Source of the DNA: Streptomyces sp. CMB-StM0423
Lineage (GTDB): Bacteria; Actinomycetota; Actinomycetes; Streptomycetales; Streptomycetaceae
Length of the DNA stretch: 64,000 nt
Assembly (NCBI RefSeq): GCF_002847285.1
Contig: NZ_CP025407.1
Location: 992,001-1,056,000, forward strand
Direction: 5' to 3'
Position 1 is the first letter of the stretch. Each line of letters opens with the position of its first letter. Below are positions 8,981 through 17,612 of the stretch, in pieces. The notes beneath the pieces were generated by a model. It searched no databases. It had not been told where the DNA came from and was given only the letters and a program-made list of their open reading frames with translations. A program made the position numbers and the translations under genes.

Positions 8981-9445
8981 ATGGCCGCACACGCCCGGCA
9001 GAAGCTCACTACTTTTCTGGCTTTCAAAGAGGCCGCGGAAGAGGCGGTGGAACTCTATACGTCGCTGTTCGACGATTCCGAGGTGGTACGGGTCATACGC
9101 GCCGGCGCCGACGAAACCGGCTGGAAAGAGGGCACGCTCCAGCACGCCGTATTCACGCTCGCGGGCCAGGCGTTCATGTGCATCAACATGCCCAGGCCGC
9201 CGGCCCGCGGGCACGACCACGCGCCCTGGGACTCCTACGCGTTCACGCCCGCCACGGCCGTGTACGTCCAGTGCGACTCCGCCGCCGAGTTCGACCGGGT
9301 CTTCACGGCGCTCGCCGAGGGCGGCGAGGTGATCATGCCGATCGGGACGTACGGCTTCAGTGCCAAGTTCGCATGGGTGAACGACCGGTTCGGGGTGTCG
9401 TGGCGCATCAACCTGTCCGAGTCCGCCCCGAACGGCCGCGCGTAG
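8981..9445 (+). CDS. VOC-superfamily (PhnB-like) protein
   Basis: A 154-aa protein of the PhnB-like branch of the vicinal-oxygen-chelate fold, with KLTTFLAFKEAAEEAVELYTS near the N-terminus, a central HAVFTLAGQAFMCIN strand and a C-terminal PIGTYGFSAKFAWVNDRFGVSWRI block. The ATG at 8981 follows aggag at good spacing. It begins a short plus-strand pair with the downstream amidotransferase, divergent from the monooxygenase. VOC proteins occur in many antibiotic clusters as cyclases, oxygenases or binding/resistance proteins. The usual metal ligands are not obvious, so an enzymatic role is uncertain. Confidence 0.75.
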   Translation: MAAHARQKLTTFLAFKEAAEEAVELYTSLFDDSEVVRVIRAGADETGWKEGTLQHAVFTLAGQAFMCINMPRPPARGHDHAPWDSYAFTPATAVYVQCDSAAEFDRVFTALAEGGEVIMPIGTYGFSAKFAWVNDRFGVSWRINLSESAPNGRA

Positions 9446-9457
9446 GTGGCCCGGCCC

Positions 9458-10237
9458 ATGACGACAGCGAGCGAGCGTCCGGCCGGCGCCGGGCGGCCCG
9501 TCATCGGCATCACCGCGGCCACGTCGGCCATCAAGGTGGCCATCTTCGACATGCGGGCCACCTTCACCCCGCAGCAGTTCGTCGACCGCGTCGCGCGGGC
9601 CGGCGGCACGCCCGTGCTGCTGCCGCCGCTGCCGGAGGCCGCGAGCGCGGTCGCGGGACTCGACGGGCTGCTGCTGCTCGCGGGCCCGGACGTGGAGCCG
9701 GCGCGCTACGGCGCCGAGCGGCATCCGGAGACCAGGTCGGTCGACCCCGTACGGGACGAGGCGGAGCTTGCGGTCATCGCCGAGGCGCTGCGCCTGGGCG
9801 TGCCGTTCCTCGGCATCTGCCGCGCCCTGCAACTGCTCAACGTGCTCCGCGGGGGCACCCTCCACCAGCACCTTCCCGACCTGATCGGGCACACCGGGCA
9901 CTCCCCCGGGCTGCGCGACTACGGGGACCAGCGGGTGTCGCTGGAGGGCGGCAGCCGGATCGCGAAGGTCTTCGGGTCGGACGCGGCCACGGTGCCCTGC
10001 CACCACCACCAGGTGGTCGACGTGCTGGGCAAGGGCCTGCGGGCCACGGCGTGGTCGGTGGCGGACGGGATCGTCGAGGCCGTCGAGGTGCCGGACCACC
10101 CCTTCGGGGTCACGGTGCAGTGGCACGCCGAGGAGAGCGACGACGACCGGCCGTTCCTCGCCCTCGCGGAGGCCGCGCGGCACCACCGCGGGACCCGCGG
10201 GACCCGCGGCAACGGCGGGGCCGGCGCGGCGGGCTGA
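9458..10237 (+). CDS. Class-I glutamine amidotransferase / gamma-glutamyl hydrolase (C26)
   Basis: A 259-aa protein of the PuuD-like C26 family. The nucleophile is Cys121 in FLGICRALQLLNV, with His223 and Glu225 in VQWHAEE; the common form is QWHPE. The oxyanion-side block GPDVEPARYG lies near residues 76-85. The gene starts at ATG 9458, just after the VOC stop, with aggtgg as a plausible ribosome binding site. Relatives hydrolyse gamma-glutamyl amides such as gamma-glutamyl-GABA. In a pathway that carries hydrazine as a glutamyl hydrazide, an enzyme of this type is an attractive candidate for removing the glutamyl group. That link is inference. Confidence 0.82.
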   Translation: MTTASERPAGAGRPVIGITAATSAIKVAIFDMRATFTPQQFVDRVARAGGTPVLLPPLPEAASAVAGLDGLLLLAGPDVEPARYGAERHPETRSVDPVRDEAELAVIAEALRLGVPFLGICRALQLLNVLRGGTLHQHLPDLIGHTGHSPGLRDYGDQRVSLEGGSRIAKVFGSDAATVPCHHHQVVDVLGKGLRATAWSVADGIVEAVEVPDHPFGVTVQWHAEESDDDRPFLALAEAARHHRGTRGTRGNGGAGAAG

Positions 10238-10238
10238 A

Positions 10239-10307
10239 GGACCGGGCGCCCGGCGGGCGCGGTCCGGGGGGAGGGCACGGGGCCGGGCGGCGACAGCCGT
10301 CCGGCCC
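10239..10307. terminator. Paired hairpins between convergent genes, bidirectional terminator
   Basis: Two strong hairpins lie between the convergent amidotransferase and AhpD-like genes. The first (10239-10265) pairs GGACC with GGTCC around a GC-rich inner stem. The second has a 12-bp stem with one mismatch (10280-10291 with 10296-10307) and a GACA loop. Confidence 0.6.
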
Positions 10308-10361
10308 CCGCGCACCACGGGGGTCGTGCGCGGAGGCCGGGATCAGATGGGGAAGCCTGCG

Positions 10362-10820
10362 TCAGGCGCCCCACGCGCCTGCCACCTGGCGGGTGGCGAC
10401 GTTCAGCCGGTTGAACAGGTTGGTCACACCGATCATCAGGACGAGCGCGGCGAGCCCCTTTTCGTCGTAGTGCTCCGCGACCTCGTCCCACAGCTCGTCC
10501 GGCACCGGGTCGCTGCGGTCGGCGAGCCGGGTGGCGGCCTCGGTCAGCGCCAGCGCGGCGCGCTCCGCGTCCGTGAAGTAGGGCGCCTCCCGCCAGGCGG
10601 CGACGGCGGCGAGCCGCTCGTCGGTCTCGCCGCTCTTGCGCGCGTTGCGGGAACCCGAATCCACGCAGGTGCTGCAGCCGTTGATCTGGCTCGCCCGCAG
10701 ATGGACGAGATCGAGGGTGGCCTTCGGCACACTGCCGCCGAACGCCGCCTTGAAAGCGTCCTGAATGGGCTGCATGGCGTCAGGAAGAATCACTGCGGGA
10801 TTCTTGATACGGGATTCCAT
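10362..10820 (-). CDS. AhpD-like / carboxymuconolactone decarboxylase family protein
   Basis: A 152-aa AhpD-fold protein with the redox motif GCSTCVDSGSRNARKSG, Cys49 and Cys52 forming the CxxC. Such proteins reduce peroxides or act in ring-opened aromatic metabolism. The ATG at 10820 has a strong ggaggagga site. The gene has its own ECF41-type promoter about 75 bp upstream. Carboxymuconolactone decarboxylases, oxidoreductases and epimerases are the typical target genes of ECF41 sigma factors. The neighbouring NmrA-like SDR and the nearby sigma factor complete that picture. A protective role against quinone or peroxide stress during product formation is plausible. Confidence 0.85.
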   Translation of the reverse strand: MESRIKNPAVILPDAMQPIQDAFKAAFGGSVPKATLDLVHLRASQINGCSTCVDSGSRNARKSGETDERLAAVAAWREAPYFTDAERAALALTEAATRLADRSDPVPDELWDEVAEHYDEKGLAALVLMIGVTNLFNRLNVATRQVAGAWGA

Positions 10821-10893
10821 CGGAATTCTCCTCCTCCGAAGATGCATGGATTGCTGCCGGCCGGGACGTCCCACGTCCCGTGCCCACAGCTAT

Positions 10894-10920
10894 GACGTCC
10901 GGCGGCCGGGACATGTGACA
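10894..10920 (-). promoter_or_regulatory. ECF41-type promoter of the AhpD-like gene
   Basis: Read on the minus strand, TGTCACA (10920-10914) is followed after exactly 16 nt by CGTC (10897-10894), then ATAGC. This equals the published ECF41 consensus TGTCACA-N16-CGTC and points at the AhpD-like gene, giving a leader of about 65 nt. A second copy lies at 14192-14218. Confidence 0.75.
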
Positions 10921-10958
10921 GGAATGCCCGCATACCCGGCCGCGGCCCGCACCTGCCG

Positions 10959-11732
10959 CTACGCCCCCGCCTTGGCGGCGAGGAATTCCTCCCAGGTCCT
11001 GCGCCCGTCCTGGCCCTCGCCGTCCTGCACGAGGAGCTTGCCTTCCTTGATCTTGCCGAGCCCCGGCATCCAGAGCTGGAGCACCTTCTTGCGCCGGCTG
11101 TTGGCGTGCAGGTAACGCTTGATCAGGTCGGCGGCGCTGGTCACCTCGGGCCCGGCCATGTCGGGCACCCGCCCGGCCGGCTCCCCGAGCGCCAGCTCGA
11201 CCAGCCGGGCCGCGACCTCGTCCGGGTCGATGGGCTGCACCAGGAAGCCGGCGGGCACCGGCACCACGGGGAACCGGGCGCCGGACTTGGCGCCCTTGAG
11301 GATCAGGTCGTAGAACTGCGTGGCGCGCATGATCGTCCACGGCAGCGCGGAATCCGTGATCACGCGCTCGGAGTCCCGCTTGGACTTGAAGTAGCCGAAC
11401 GTCACGTCGTCGACGCCGACGATGGAGACGTACAGCAGGTGCGGTGCCTCCGGGAGGGCCCCGGCGGCACGCACCAGGTTGGCGGTCGCCTTCTCGTCGC
11501 CCTTCTTGTCGCTGGCGCAGTGCATGACGGTGCGTACGCCGTCCAGCGCCTCGGCGATGCCCTGGTCCTTCAGCAGGTCGCCCTGGACGTACTCGACGCC
11601 CGGGACCTTCGCCGCGCCCTCCTGGGCGCGGCGGCTGAGGACCCGCACGTCACGCCCGGCGTCCCGGAGTCGCCAGACCACCTGGCGGCCGAGTGTGCCC
11701 GTGCCGCCGGTGACCAATATCGGTTCTGACAT
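10959..11732 (-). CDS. NmrA-like / atypical SDR NAD(P)-binding oxidoreductase
   Basis: A 257-aa extended/atypical SDR with the dinucleotide loop TGGTGTLGRQV at residues 8-18 and a Rossmann fold continuing through DVRVLSRR and VQGDLLKD. It lacks the classical YxxxK pair in the usual place, which fits the NmrA/atypical group. The ATG at 11732 is preceded by gaggac. It lies 74 bp downstream of the MMPL exporter on the same strand, so the two probably form one operon under the second ECF41-type promoter. Epimerase-like SDRs are characteristic ECF41 targets. Substrate unknown. Confidence 0.8.
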   Translation of the reverse strand: MSEPILVTGGTGTLGRQVVWRLRDAGRDVRVLSRRAQEGAAKVPGVEYVQGDLLKDQGIAEALDGVRTVMHCASDKKGDEKATANLVRAAGALPEAPHLLYVSIVGVDDVTFGYFKSKRDSERVITDSALPWTIMRATQFYDLILKGAKSGARFPVVPVPAGFLVQPIDPDEVAARLVELALGEPAGRVPDMAGPEVTSAADLIKRYLHANSRRKKVLQLWMPGLGKIKEGKLLVQDGEGQDGRRTWEEFLAAKAGA

Positions 11733-11806
11733 CTGTTGTCCTCACATCCGTGGGTGGTGGGTGACGGACGGGGGAATCGGCTCCCGCGCCCGGAGGGGGT
11801 CTGTGG

Positions 11807-13987
11807 TCACACGCCGACGTCGGCCCTGGCGGGGCTGACCGGATCCCCGGCCGGCCGCTCCGCCGCGGCTTCGAGGCGTCCCGGCCACCAGACGCGGGGG
11901 CCGAGGTGGAGTGCCAGCGCGGGCACGAGGAGGCTGCGGACCAGGAAGGTGTCCAGGAGTACGCCGACCGCCACCAGCAGGCCCTGCTGGAGCGACGTCA
12001 CCGTGGGGACCAGCGCCAGCACGCAGAACGTCGCGGCCAGCACGACGCCGGCGGACGTGATGACCCCGCCGGTGACGGTGAGTCCGGTGAGGACGCCCTC
12101 GCGGTGCCCGCGGGCGCGGACCTCCTCGCGCACCCGGGTCATCAGGAAGATCGTGTAGTCGACGCCCAGTGCGACCAGGAACAGGAAGCCGAAGAGCAGC
12201 AGGCCCCGGTCGATGCGCGGGTATCCGAGCGCCTGGAAGAGCAGCGCGGCGGCGCCGACCGCGGCGGCGTACGAGAGCACCACGGACGCCAGCAGCACGA
12301 GCGGCGCGACCAGGGCCCGCAGCAGCAGCACGAGCATGACCAGCACCACCCCGAGGATCAGCGGGATGAGCAGCATCTCCTCGTCGGCCTGGGCGTCGGC
12401 GGTGTCGAGCAGCACGGCGGTGCGGCCGCCGACGACCGCGTCCGCGGCCTCGCCGCCGGCGCCGTCGAGCGCGTCGCGCATCCGCTCGACCGTGTCCTTG
12501 GCGGCCGAGGTGTCCGGGGCGTCGCCGAGGACGGCGGTGACGCGGGTCCAGCCGCCCCGGGATCCGGCGGCCTCGGCGGACTGCACGCCGGAGACGTCCT
12601 GTACGGCCCGCAGGGCGTCGTCCGCCCCGCCGTCCCGTACGTACACCTCGGCGGGCGCGGACGAGCCGGCCGGGAAGTGCGCCGCCAGCAGCTCCTGGCC
12701 CTCGACGGAGTCGACGGTCTTGGTGAACTGCTCCTCCTGGGTCTGGCCGGTCTCCACGGTCATCGTCCCCAGGGCCAGCGCGGCGAGCGCGGCGGCGGCG
12801 ACCGCCCACACCGCCCGGGGCCGGCGCCCGACGAGCCCGGCGACCCGGGTCCACACCCCGGCCTTGGCGGGCGCGGCGGCATCGGCGCCGGGCTCGTGGC
12901 GCGGCACGTAGGGCCAGAACGGCCAGCGGCCGAGGATCACCAGCAGCGCGGGCAGCATCGACGTCATGGCGAGGAAGACCACGACGACGCCGATGGCCAC
13001 GACCGGGCCGAGGCCCTGGGTGGAGTTCATGCTGCCGAAGACGAGGCAGAGGGTGGCGATGCCGACGGTCGCGGCGGACGCGGCGATGGCGGGCAGCGAG
13101 CGGCGTACGGCGACGGCCATCGCCTCGTGCCGGTCCTCGTGCCGGTACAGCTCCTCGCGGTAGCGGGCGATGAGCAGCAGCGCGTAGTCCGTGCCCACGC
13201 CGACCGAGAGGATCAGCAGGATGTACGCGCTCTGCCCGTTGACCACGAGCCCGGCGTACTCGGCGAGGAGGTAGACGACGCCGCTGGCCACCTGGCTGGC
13301 GAGGAAGACGGCGGTCAGCGGGATCAGCCAGAGCACGGGGCTGCGGTAGGTGAGGAGCAGCAGGATCGTGACGACGGCCAGCGCGGCGCCGAGCAGCGCG
13401 CCGTCCATGCCGGCGTAGATCTCGTCGTAGTCGGCGATGTTGCCGGCCTCGCCGGCGATCCGGACGTCCAGCCCTTCGGCGGCGCCGTCCTCGGCTGTCG
13501 CCCGGGTCTCGTCCACGCCGTCGGCCAGCACCTTGTTGTCGCTCGGGTGCGTGCGCAGCGGCACGGTCAGGAAGGCGGCCTTGCCGTCCTCCGAGACCGC
13601 GGGCGCCGCCACCTCGCCCACGCCGGACTCGCCGGCCAGCGCGGTCCGGTCGGCGTCGATCTTGCCGAGGTCCGCGTCCGTCAGGCCGTCGCCGCGGGCG
13701 TAGACCACGACGGCGGAACTGCTGTCCTTGTCCGCGAAGTGCTCCTCGGCCAGCTCCACGGCCTGCGTGGACTGGGCGCTTGCAGGCAGCCAGGTCGCCG
13801 GGTCGTTGTCCTGTACGTCGCCCAGCTTGCCCGCCAGCGAGCCGCCCACGCCGACGAGCAGCAGCCAGAGCAGGAGCACGGCCCATTTCGTCCGGCGGCC
13901 GGAGACCAGCCCCGCGTACCGGTCCTTCAGGCGGGAACGGGTGTTCAGGCCGGCGCGTTCACCGGGTGCCGCTTGGTGGGTTGCCAT
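11807..13987 (-). CDS. MMPL-family (RND superfamily) exporter
   Basis: A polytopic membrane protein of 726 aa with the MMPL arrangement: one N-terminal helix (WAVLLLWLLLVGVGGSLA near 34), a large extracytoplasmic domain, five to six helices (about 180-360), a second extracytoplasmic domain and a final helix bundle. GVGTDYALLLIARYREE and GVDYTIFLMTRVREE are the paired proton-relay segments of the two halves. The start is ATG 13987. An open frame continues about 66 codons upstream to a GTG next to the sigma-factor promoter, but MATHQ is the usual start. It is the likely product or lipid exporter of the cluster and is co-transcribed with the NmrA-like gene. Confidence 0.87.
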   Translation of the reverse strand: MATHQAAPGERAGLNTRSRLKDRYAGLVSGRRTKWAVLLLWLLLVGVGGSLAGKLGDVQDNDPATWLPASAQSTQAVELAEEHFADKDSSSAVVVYARGDGLTDADLGKIDADRTALAGESGVGEVAAPAVSEDGKAAFLTVPLRTHPSDNKVLADGVDETRATAEDGAAEGLDVRIAGEAGNIADYDEIYAGMDGALLGAALAVVTILLLLTYRSPVLWLIPLTAVFLASQVASGVVYLLAEYAGLVVNGQSAYILLILSVGVGTDYALLLIARYREELYRHEDRHEAMAVAVRRSLPAIAASAATVGIATLCLVFGSMNSTQGLGPVVAIGVVVVFLAMTSMLPALLVILGRWPFWPYVPRHEPGADAAAPAKAGVWTRVAGLVGRRPRAVWAVAAAALAALALGTMTVETGQTQEEQFTKTVDSVEGQELLAAHFPAGSSAPAEVYVRDGGADDALRAVQDVSGVQSAEAAGSRGGWTRVTAVLGDAPDTSAAKDTVERMRDALDGAGGEAADAVVGGRTAVLLDTADAQADEEMLLIPLILGVVLVMLVLLLRALVAPLVLLASVVLSYAAAVGAAALLFQALGYPRIDRGLLLFGFLFLVALGVDYTIFLMTRVREEVRARGHREGVLTGLTVTGGVITSAGVVLAATFCVLALVPTVTSLQQGLLVAVGVLLDTFLVRSLLVPALALHLGPRVWWPGRLEAAAERPAGDPVSPARADVGV

Positions 13988-14191
13988 ATACGCTCGCTCG
14001 GGTGTCGAGAGCCGATGCCGCGGCTCGTCCGGATTGGAAGGAACGACGACGCGTCGTCGCCGCTCAGGTGGAAGGGATCGACCGCGGACGGCGGAGCCGG
14101 GCCCGGGCTCGCCGGCCGCCGCGGTCGTGGCAGGGGGGTCGGTGTGTGCCCCCGCTCCCGCCACGCCTGCTCTTCGGATCGTCACTGCTAT

Positions 14192-14218
14192 GACGCACCG
14201 CACCGTGAAGATGTGACA
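14192..14218 (-). promoter_or_regulatory. ECF41-type promoter of the MMPL-NmrA operon
   Basis: On the minus strand TGTCACA (14218-14212), 16 nt, CGTC (14195-14192), then ATAGC. Elements and spacing are identical to the promoter at 10894-10920, and the CGTCATAGC block is shared. It sits in the gap between the exporter and the divergent sigma-factor gene and leaves a long leader of about 200 nt before ATG 13987. Confidence 0.75.
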
Positions 14219-14265
14219 GGTGCAGCGCGCACACCCCGCGGGCGGCGCCCGGACGGAGGAGGCAC

Positions 14266-15135
14266 ATGGCGGAGCGCGAGCGGCTGGCGCGGCAGTTCGA
14301 GCGGAAGCGGCCGCGGCTGCACGCGGTGGCCCACCGCATCCTGGGCTCCGCCGGCGAGGCGGAGGACGCGGTCCAGGAGGCGTGGATCCGGCTGCACCGC
14401 AGCGACCCGGAGGCGGTGGAGAACCTCGACGGCTGGCTGACCACCGTCGTGGGCCGGGTCTGCCTCGACATGCTGCGCGCCCGCGCGCGGCGGGAGGAGA
14501 TGCTGGAGGAGCAGTTCCGCGCGCCGGCCGCGGCCGCGGACACCGAGGCCGCCGACCCGGAACAGGCCGCCGTCGTCGCCGACTCGGTGGGGCTCGCCCT
14601 GCTGGTGGTGCTCGACACACTGGACCCGGTGGAGCGGCTCGTCTTCGTCCTGCACGACATGTTCGCCGTGCCCTTCGCCGGCATCGCCCCGATCGTGGAC
14701 CGCAGCCCGGCCGCGGCAAGGCAGTTGGCGAGCCGGGCCCGGCGCCGGGTGCGGGGCGCGGTGCCGCTGCCCGACCTGCGCCGGCAGCGCGAGATCGTAG
14801 ACGCCTTCCTCGCCGCCTCCCGCGACGGCGAGTTCGACCGCCTGCTGCAACTGCTCGCCCCCGGGGTGGTGATGAACGCCGACAGGACGTCCGTCGACAT
14901 CGGCGCCACCGCGGTCGTACGGGGCGCGCACGACGTCGCGAAGAGCTTCTCCGGCCGGGCGCTGCTCGCCCGCCCCGCGCTCGTCGACGGCATGGCCGGC
15001 GCGGTGTGGGAGACGGGCGGGCGGCCCGCGGTGGTCTTCCGCTTCACCGTCGAGGACGACGTCATCACGGCGATAGACCTGGTGGCGGAGAGGGAGCGAC
15101 TGGACGGGCCCGACCTCGTGGTGCTCGCGGGCTGA
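14266..15135 (+). CDS. ECF41/ECF56-type sigma factor with C-terminal SnoaL-like domain
   Basis: A 289-aa sigma-70 family protein. Region 2 is at about residues 10-80 (RILGSAGEAEDAVQEAWIR), region 4 at about 105-170 (LDTLDPVERLVFVLHDMF, SPAAARQLASRARRRV), and a fused SnoaL/NTF2-like domain occupies about 180-285. That fused domain replaces an anti-sigma factor in the ECF41 group. Canonical ECF41 linker residues (WLPEPL) are not seen, so the closely related ECF56 group is also possible. Two matching promoters lie beside it, upstream of the exporter and AhpD-like genes, so a local regulon can be proposed. The start is ATG 14266, with ggaggaggc directly upstream. Confidence 0.87.
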   Translation: MAERERLARQFERKRPRLHAVAHRILGSAGEAEDAVQEAWIRLHRSDPEAVENLDGWLTTVVGRVCLDMLRARARREEMLEEQFRAPAAAADTEAADPEQAAVVADSVGLALLVVLDTLDPVERLVFVLHDMFAVPFAGIAPIVDRSPAAARQLASRARRRVRGAVPLPDLRRQREIVDAFLAASRDGEFDRLLQLLAPGVVMNADRTSVDIGATAVVRGAHDVAKSFSGRALLARPALVDGMAGAVWETGGRPAVVFRFTVEDDVITAIDLVAERERLDGPDLVVLAG

Positions 15136-15197
15136 CGGGCCGCCGGAAGGCGTCGGTCCGCCGCGCCCCGCGGGCGTCGGGGGGCGGGCGGGATCCG

Positions 15198-16055
15198 TCA
15201 GGCAGGGTCCAGGCACTCGGTGAGGAACGCCAGCGCCCGCAGGTGGTAGGCGCGGGCCGTCCAGCCGAGGCTGATGTTGTGTCCCGCGCCGGGCTGCCGG
15301 TCCACCTGGACGCGCGGGCTCGCGGTGAACCGGCCCGCCAGGTCGGCGAGATCCGGCTCCCCGTGCCGCCACCAGCGTTCGTGCTCGGCGAAGGTGAGCC
15401 GCACCGGCACCCGGACCCGGGGCGCCAGCCGGGTGAAGAGCCGCGGCCAGCGCGGCAGTCCCGCCGCCTCCCGTCCCGGCATCGGCGTCGTCATGCCGCG
15501 GCCGGCGCGGAAGGTACCCGGCGGGTAGAGCCGCAGCGGTCCCCAGTGCCGCAGGGTGTCGCGCCGCGACGGGCCCGCCGCCGCGGGGGCGCCCGGCAGG
15601 GCCGCGTACCGGTGGCCGCAGCCGGAGACGTCCAGGCCCAGCAGCCGGTCACCGGCGCCCGCCGCGGCGGCCAGGGACAGGGCCAGCTTCCCGCCGTACG
15701 AGTGTGCCAGCAGGAACATCCCGGCACCGGTCCTGTGCCGCCCGGCGAAGTCGGCGAGCCCGGCCCGCAGCAGCCGGGTCTGCCGCGACAGGCTGACGCC
15801 CTCCGGCAGTTCGGCCGCCGAGCGGCCGTAGCCGGGGCGGTCCACGGCCAGCACGGCGAAGCCGAGCGTGGCGCCCAGCTCCAACAGCGACAGGCCGGGG
15901 CGGGCGCGGGCGTCGAAGTACGAGGCCGTCATGCCGCCGCCGTGCAGGGCGACGACCGTCGCCAGGGGCGGCCGGTCCCCGGCCGGCTCGCTGAGCAGAG
16001 CCGACAGCCGGGTGCCGGCCGCCTCCAGGACGACGGGCCGCGGGTCGGTGGTCAC
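15198..16055 (-). CDS. Alpha/beta-hydrolase (serine hydrolase)
   Basis: A 285-aa alpha/beta-hydrolase with the HGGG oxyanion segment at residues 38-41, nucleophile Ser119 in AHSYGGK and catalytic His259 in GAGHNISLG. The Ser nucleophile argues against the Alp1U/Lom6 type of epoxide hydrolase, which uses Asp. The GTG start at 16055 overlaps the stop of the upstream monooxygenase as GTGA. It is the last gene of the polyketide core operon. It could act as an editing thioesterase, as a lactone or ester hydrolase on the oxidised polyketide, or in removing an acyl group. The substrate cannot be told from sequence. Confidence 0.8.
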   Translation of the reverse strand: MTTDPRPVVLEAAGTRLSALLSEPAGDRPPLATVVALHGGGMTASYFDARARPGLSLLELGATLGFAVLAVDRPGYGRSAAELPEGVSLSRQTRLLRAGLADFAGRHRTGAGMFLLAHSYGGKLALSLAAAAGAGDRLLGLDVSGCGHRYAALPGAPAAAGPSRRDTLRHWGPLRLYPPGTFRAGRGMTTPMPGREAAGLPRWPRLFTRLAPRVRVPVRLTFAEHERWWRHGEPDLADLAGRFTASPRVQVDRQPGAGHNISLGWTARAYHLRALAFLTECLDPA

Positions 16056-17593
16056 GCGCTCCGGCCGGCGCCGAACCAGCGGCCGAGGGCGGCCGAGAGG
16101 TCCTTCTCCGTGTCCCCGCCGGCCCACGCCACGTAGCCGTCGGGGCGGACGAGCACGGCGCCGGCGCCGGCGAGCAGGTCGTCGCCGTCCTCGGGCGGCT
16201 TGGCCACCGCGGTCACCACGTCGACCCGGTCCGCCCACGGCGCCGCGGCGGACCTGAGGGCGGCGTCGTCGGCAAGGTCGAGCAGCACGCCGCGGCCGCC
16301 GCGCAACAGCCGTACGGTGTCGGTGTCGCCGCCGGCGCCGGTCAGCGGGCGCATGCCGATCCGGCGGCCGAGCAGCGGGTGCACCGGGGCGGCGGAGCCG
16401 GGGGTGTCCGTGCCGTCCGTCGCGTCCGCCGCGGTGAGGTCGTAGCGGATGTCGAGGTGGCTCACGATGCCCGCCAGGTGCCGCTTGACGTCGTCGTAGC
16501 CGCCGATCAGCTCGGTGAACAGCTCCCGCAGCGGGTCCGACTGCTCCCCGCCGAGGAACACGATGCCCTGCGCGCGGGTGTTCATCAGCAGCCGCCGCCC
16601 GACCGCGTGCCGCTCCGCGTGGTAGCTGTCGAGCAGCCCGGCCGGGGCCGTGCCGCGGATCTCCGCGGCCAGCTTCCAGCCGAGGTTCGCCGCGTCCTGC
16701 ACGCCGGTGCTCAACCCCTGGCCGCCGGCCGGCAGGTGGATGTGGGCGGCGTCGCCCGCCAGCAGCACCCGGCCCCTGCGGTACTCGCCGACCTGCCGGG
16801 TGGCGTCGCTGAACGAGCTGACCCAGTCGGCGGTGCCGCCGCTGATGTCCTCGCCGGTGATGTGCTGCCAGGCGCGCGCCACCTCGGCGAAGGTCACGTC
16901 GTCGTCGCGGTCGCGGGCGGGCGCGCCATGCGGGCAGACGATGATGCGGTCCACGCCCTCGCGGAGCGGCGCCGCCATCACCATGCCGTTGGGCAGCCGC
17001 TCACCGAGGAAGCGGGGCTTGAGGTGGCAGCCGAGCACGTCGGCGAGGAACATCGTGCGGGTCGCGGGCAGCCCCGGGAAGTCGAAACCGGCGAGCTTGC
17101 GGGTGCGGCTCTGGCCGCCGTCGCAGCCGACGAGGTACGCGGCCCGCAGCCGCTCCACGCCGCCGGCCGTGGCGACCGCCACCTCCACGTGGTCGCCGTC
17201 GGCGAACCCGTCGGCGATCTCGACCAGTTCGGTGCCGCGGCGGATGTCCGCGCCCAGCTCCGCGGCCCACTCCTCCAGCACCGCCTCGGTCTCGTTCTGC
17301 GGGATGCCGCGGGCGCCGAAGTGGCCGTCCGCGAGCACCGTGTAGTCGAACTGCACGCCGCCGAAGTGCCCCATCGGGCTGATCTCCAGCGTCTCGCCCT
17401 GCCCGAAGCGGGGCAGCAGCCCGCGCTGGTCGAAGGTCTCCATCGCGCGCGCGGTGAAGCCGAGTCCGCGCGACTGTCCCGTCGGCCGCGCGAGGCGCTC
17501 CAGCACCACCACGCGGGCCCCGCCGAGCCGCAGCTCTCCCGCCAGCATCAGCCCGGTCGGGCCGGCGCCGACGACGATCACATCTGTATCCAC
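16052..17593 (-). CDS. FAD-dependent aromatic monooxygenase (core operon)
   Basis: A PHBH-fold hydroxylase of 513 aa with GAGPTG (residues 9-14), YLVGCDGG and AGDAAHIHLPAGGQG motifs, plus the thioredoxin-like C-terminal domain ending in VLVRPDGYVAWAG. The GTG start at 17593 has gagaggga at five to six bases. It occupies the place of the AlpG/JadH-type oxygenases in kinamycin and jadomycin-like clusters, directly after the aromatase and another monooxygenase. It probably hydroxylates or dehydrates the angucyclic skeleton. The two core-operon monooxygenases here are paralogues but clearly diverged, so separate steps are expected. Confidence 0.88.
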   Translation of the reverse strand: MDTDVIVVGAGPTGLMLAGELRLGGARVVVLERLARPTGQSRGLGFTARAMETFDQRGLLPRFGQGETLEISPMGHFGGVQFDYTVLADGHFGARGIPQNETEAVLEEWAAELGADIRRGTELVEIADGFADGDHVEVAVATAGGVERLRAAYLVGCDGGQSRTRKLAGFDFPGLPATRTMFLADVLGCHLKPRFLGERLPNGMVMAAPLREGVDRIIVCPHGAPARDRDDDVTFAEVARAWQHITGEDISGGTADWVSSFSDATRQVGEYRRGRVLLAGDAAHIHLPAGGQGLSTGVQDAANLGWKLAAEIRGTAPAGLLDSYHAERHAVGRRLLMNTRAQGIVFLGGEQSDPLRELFTELIGGYDDVKRHLAGIVSHLDIRYDLTAADATDGTDTPGSAAPVHPLLGRRIGMRPLTGAGGDTDTVRLLRGGRGVLLDLADDAALRSAAAPWADRVDVVTAVAKPPEDGDDLLAGAGAVLVRPDGYVAWAGGDTEKDLSAALGRWFGAGRSA

Positions 17594-17612
17594 GTCGTCC
17601 CTCTCGTGTCCG

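Noticed and set aside
11807..14719. A longer MMPL protein starting at or above the sigma-factor promoter, including a leaderless GTG near 14,185
   Set aside because: The added N-terminal residues are low-complexity and unlike the family, which starts just before the first membrane helix, as MATHQ at 13987 does.
15198..16055. Alp1U/Lom6-type epoxide hydrolase
   Set aside because: The nucleophile position is Ser119 in AHSYGGK rather than Asp, so it is a serine hydrolase.
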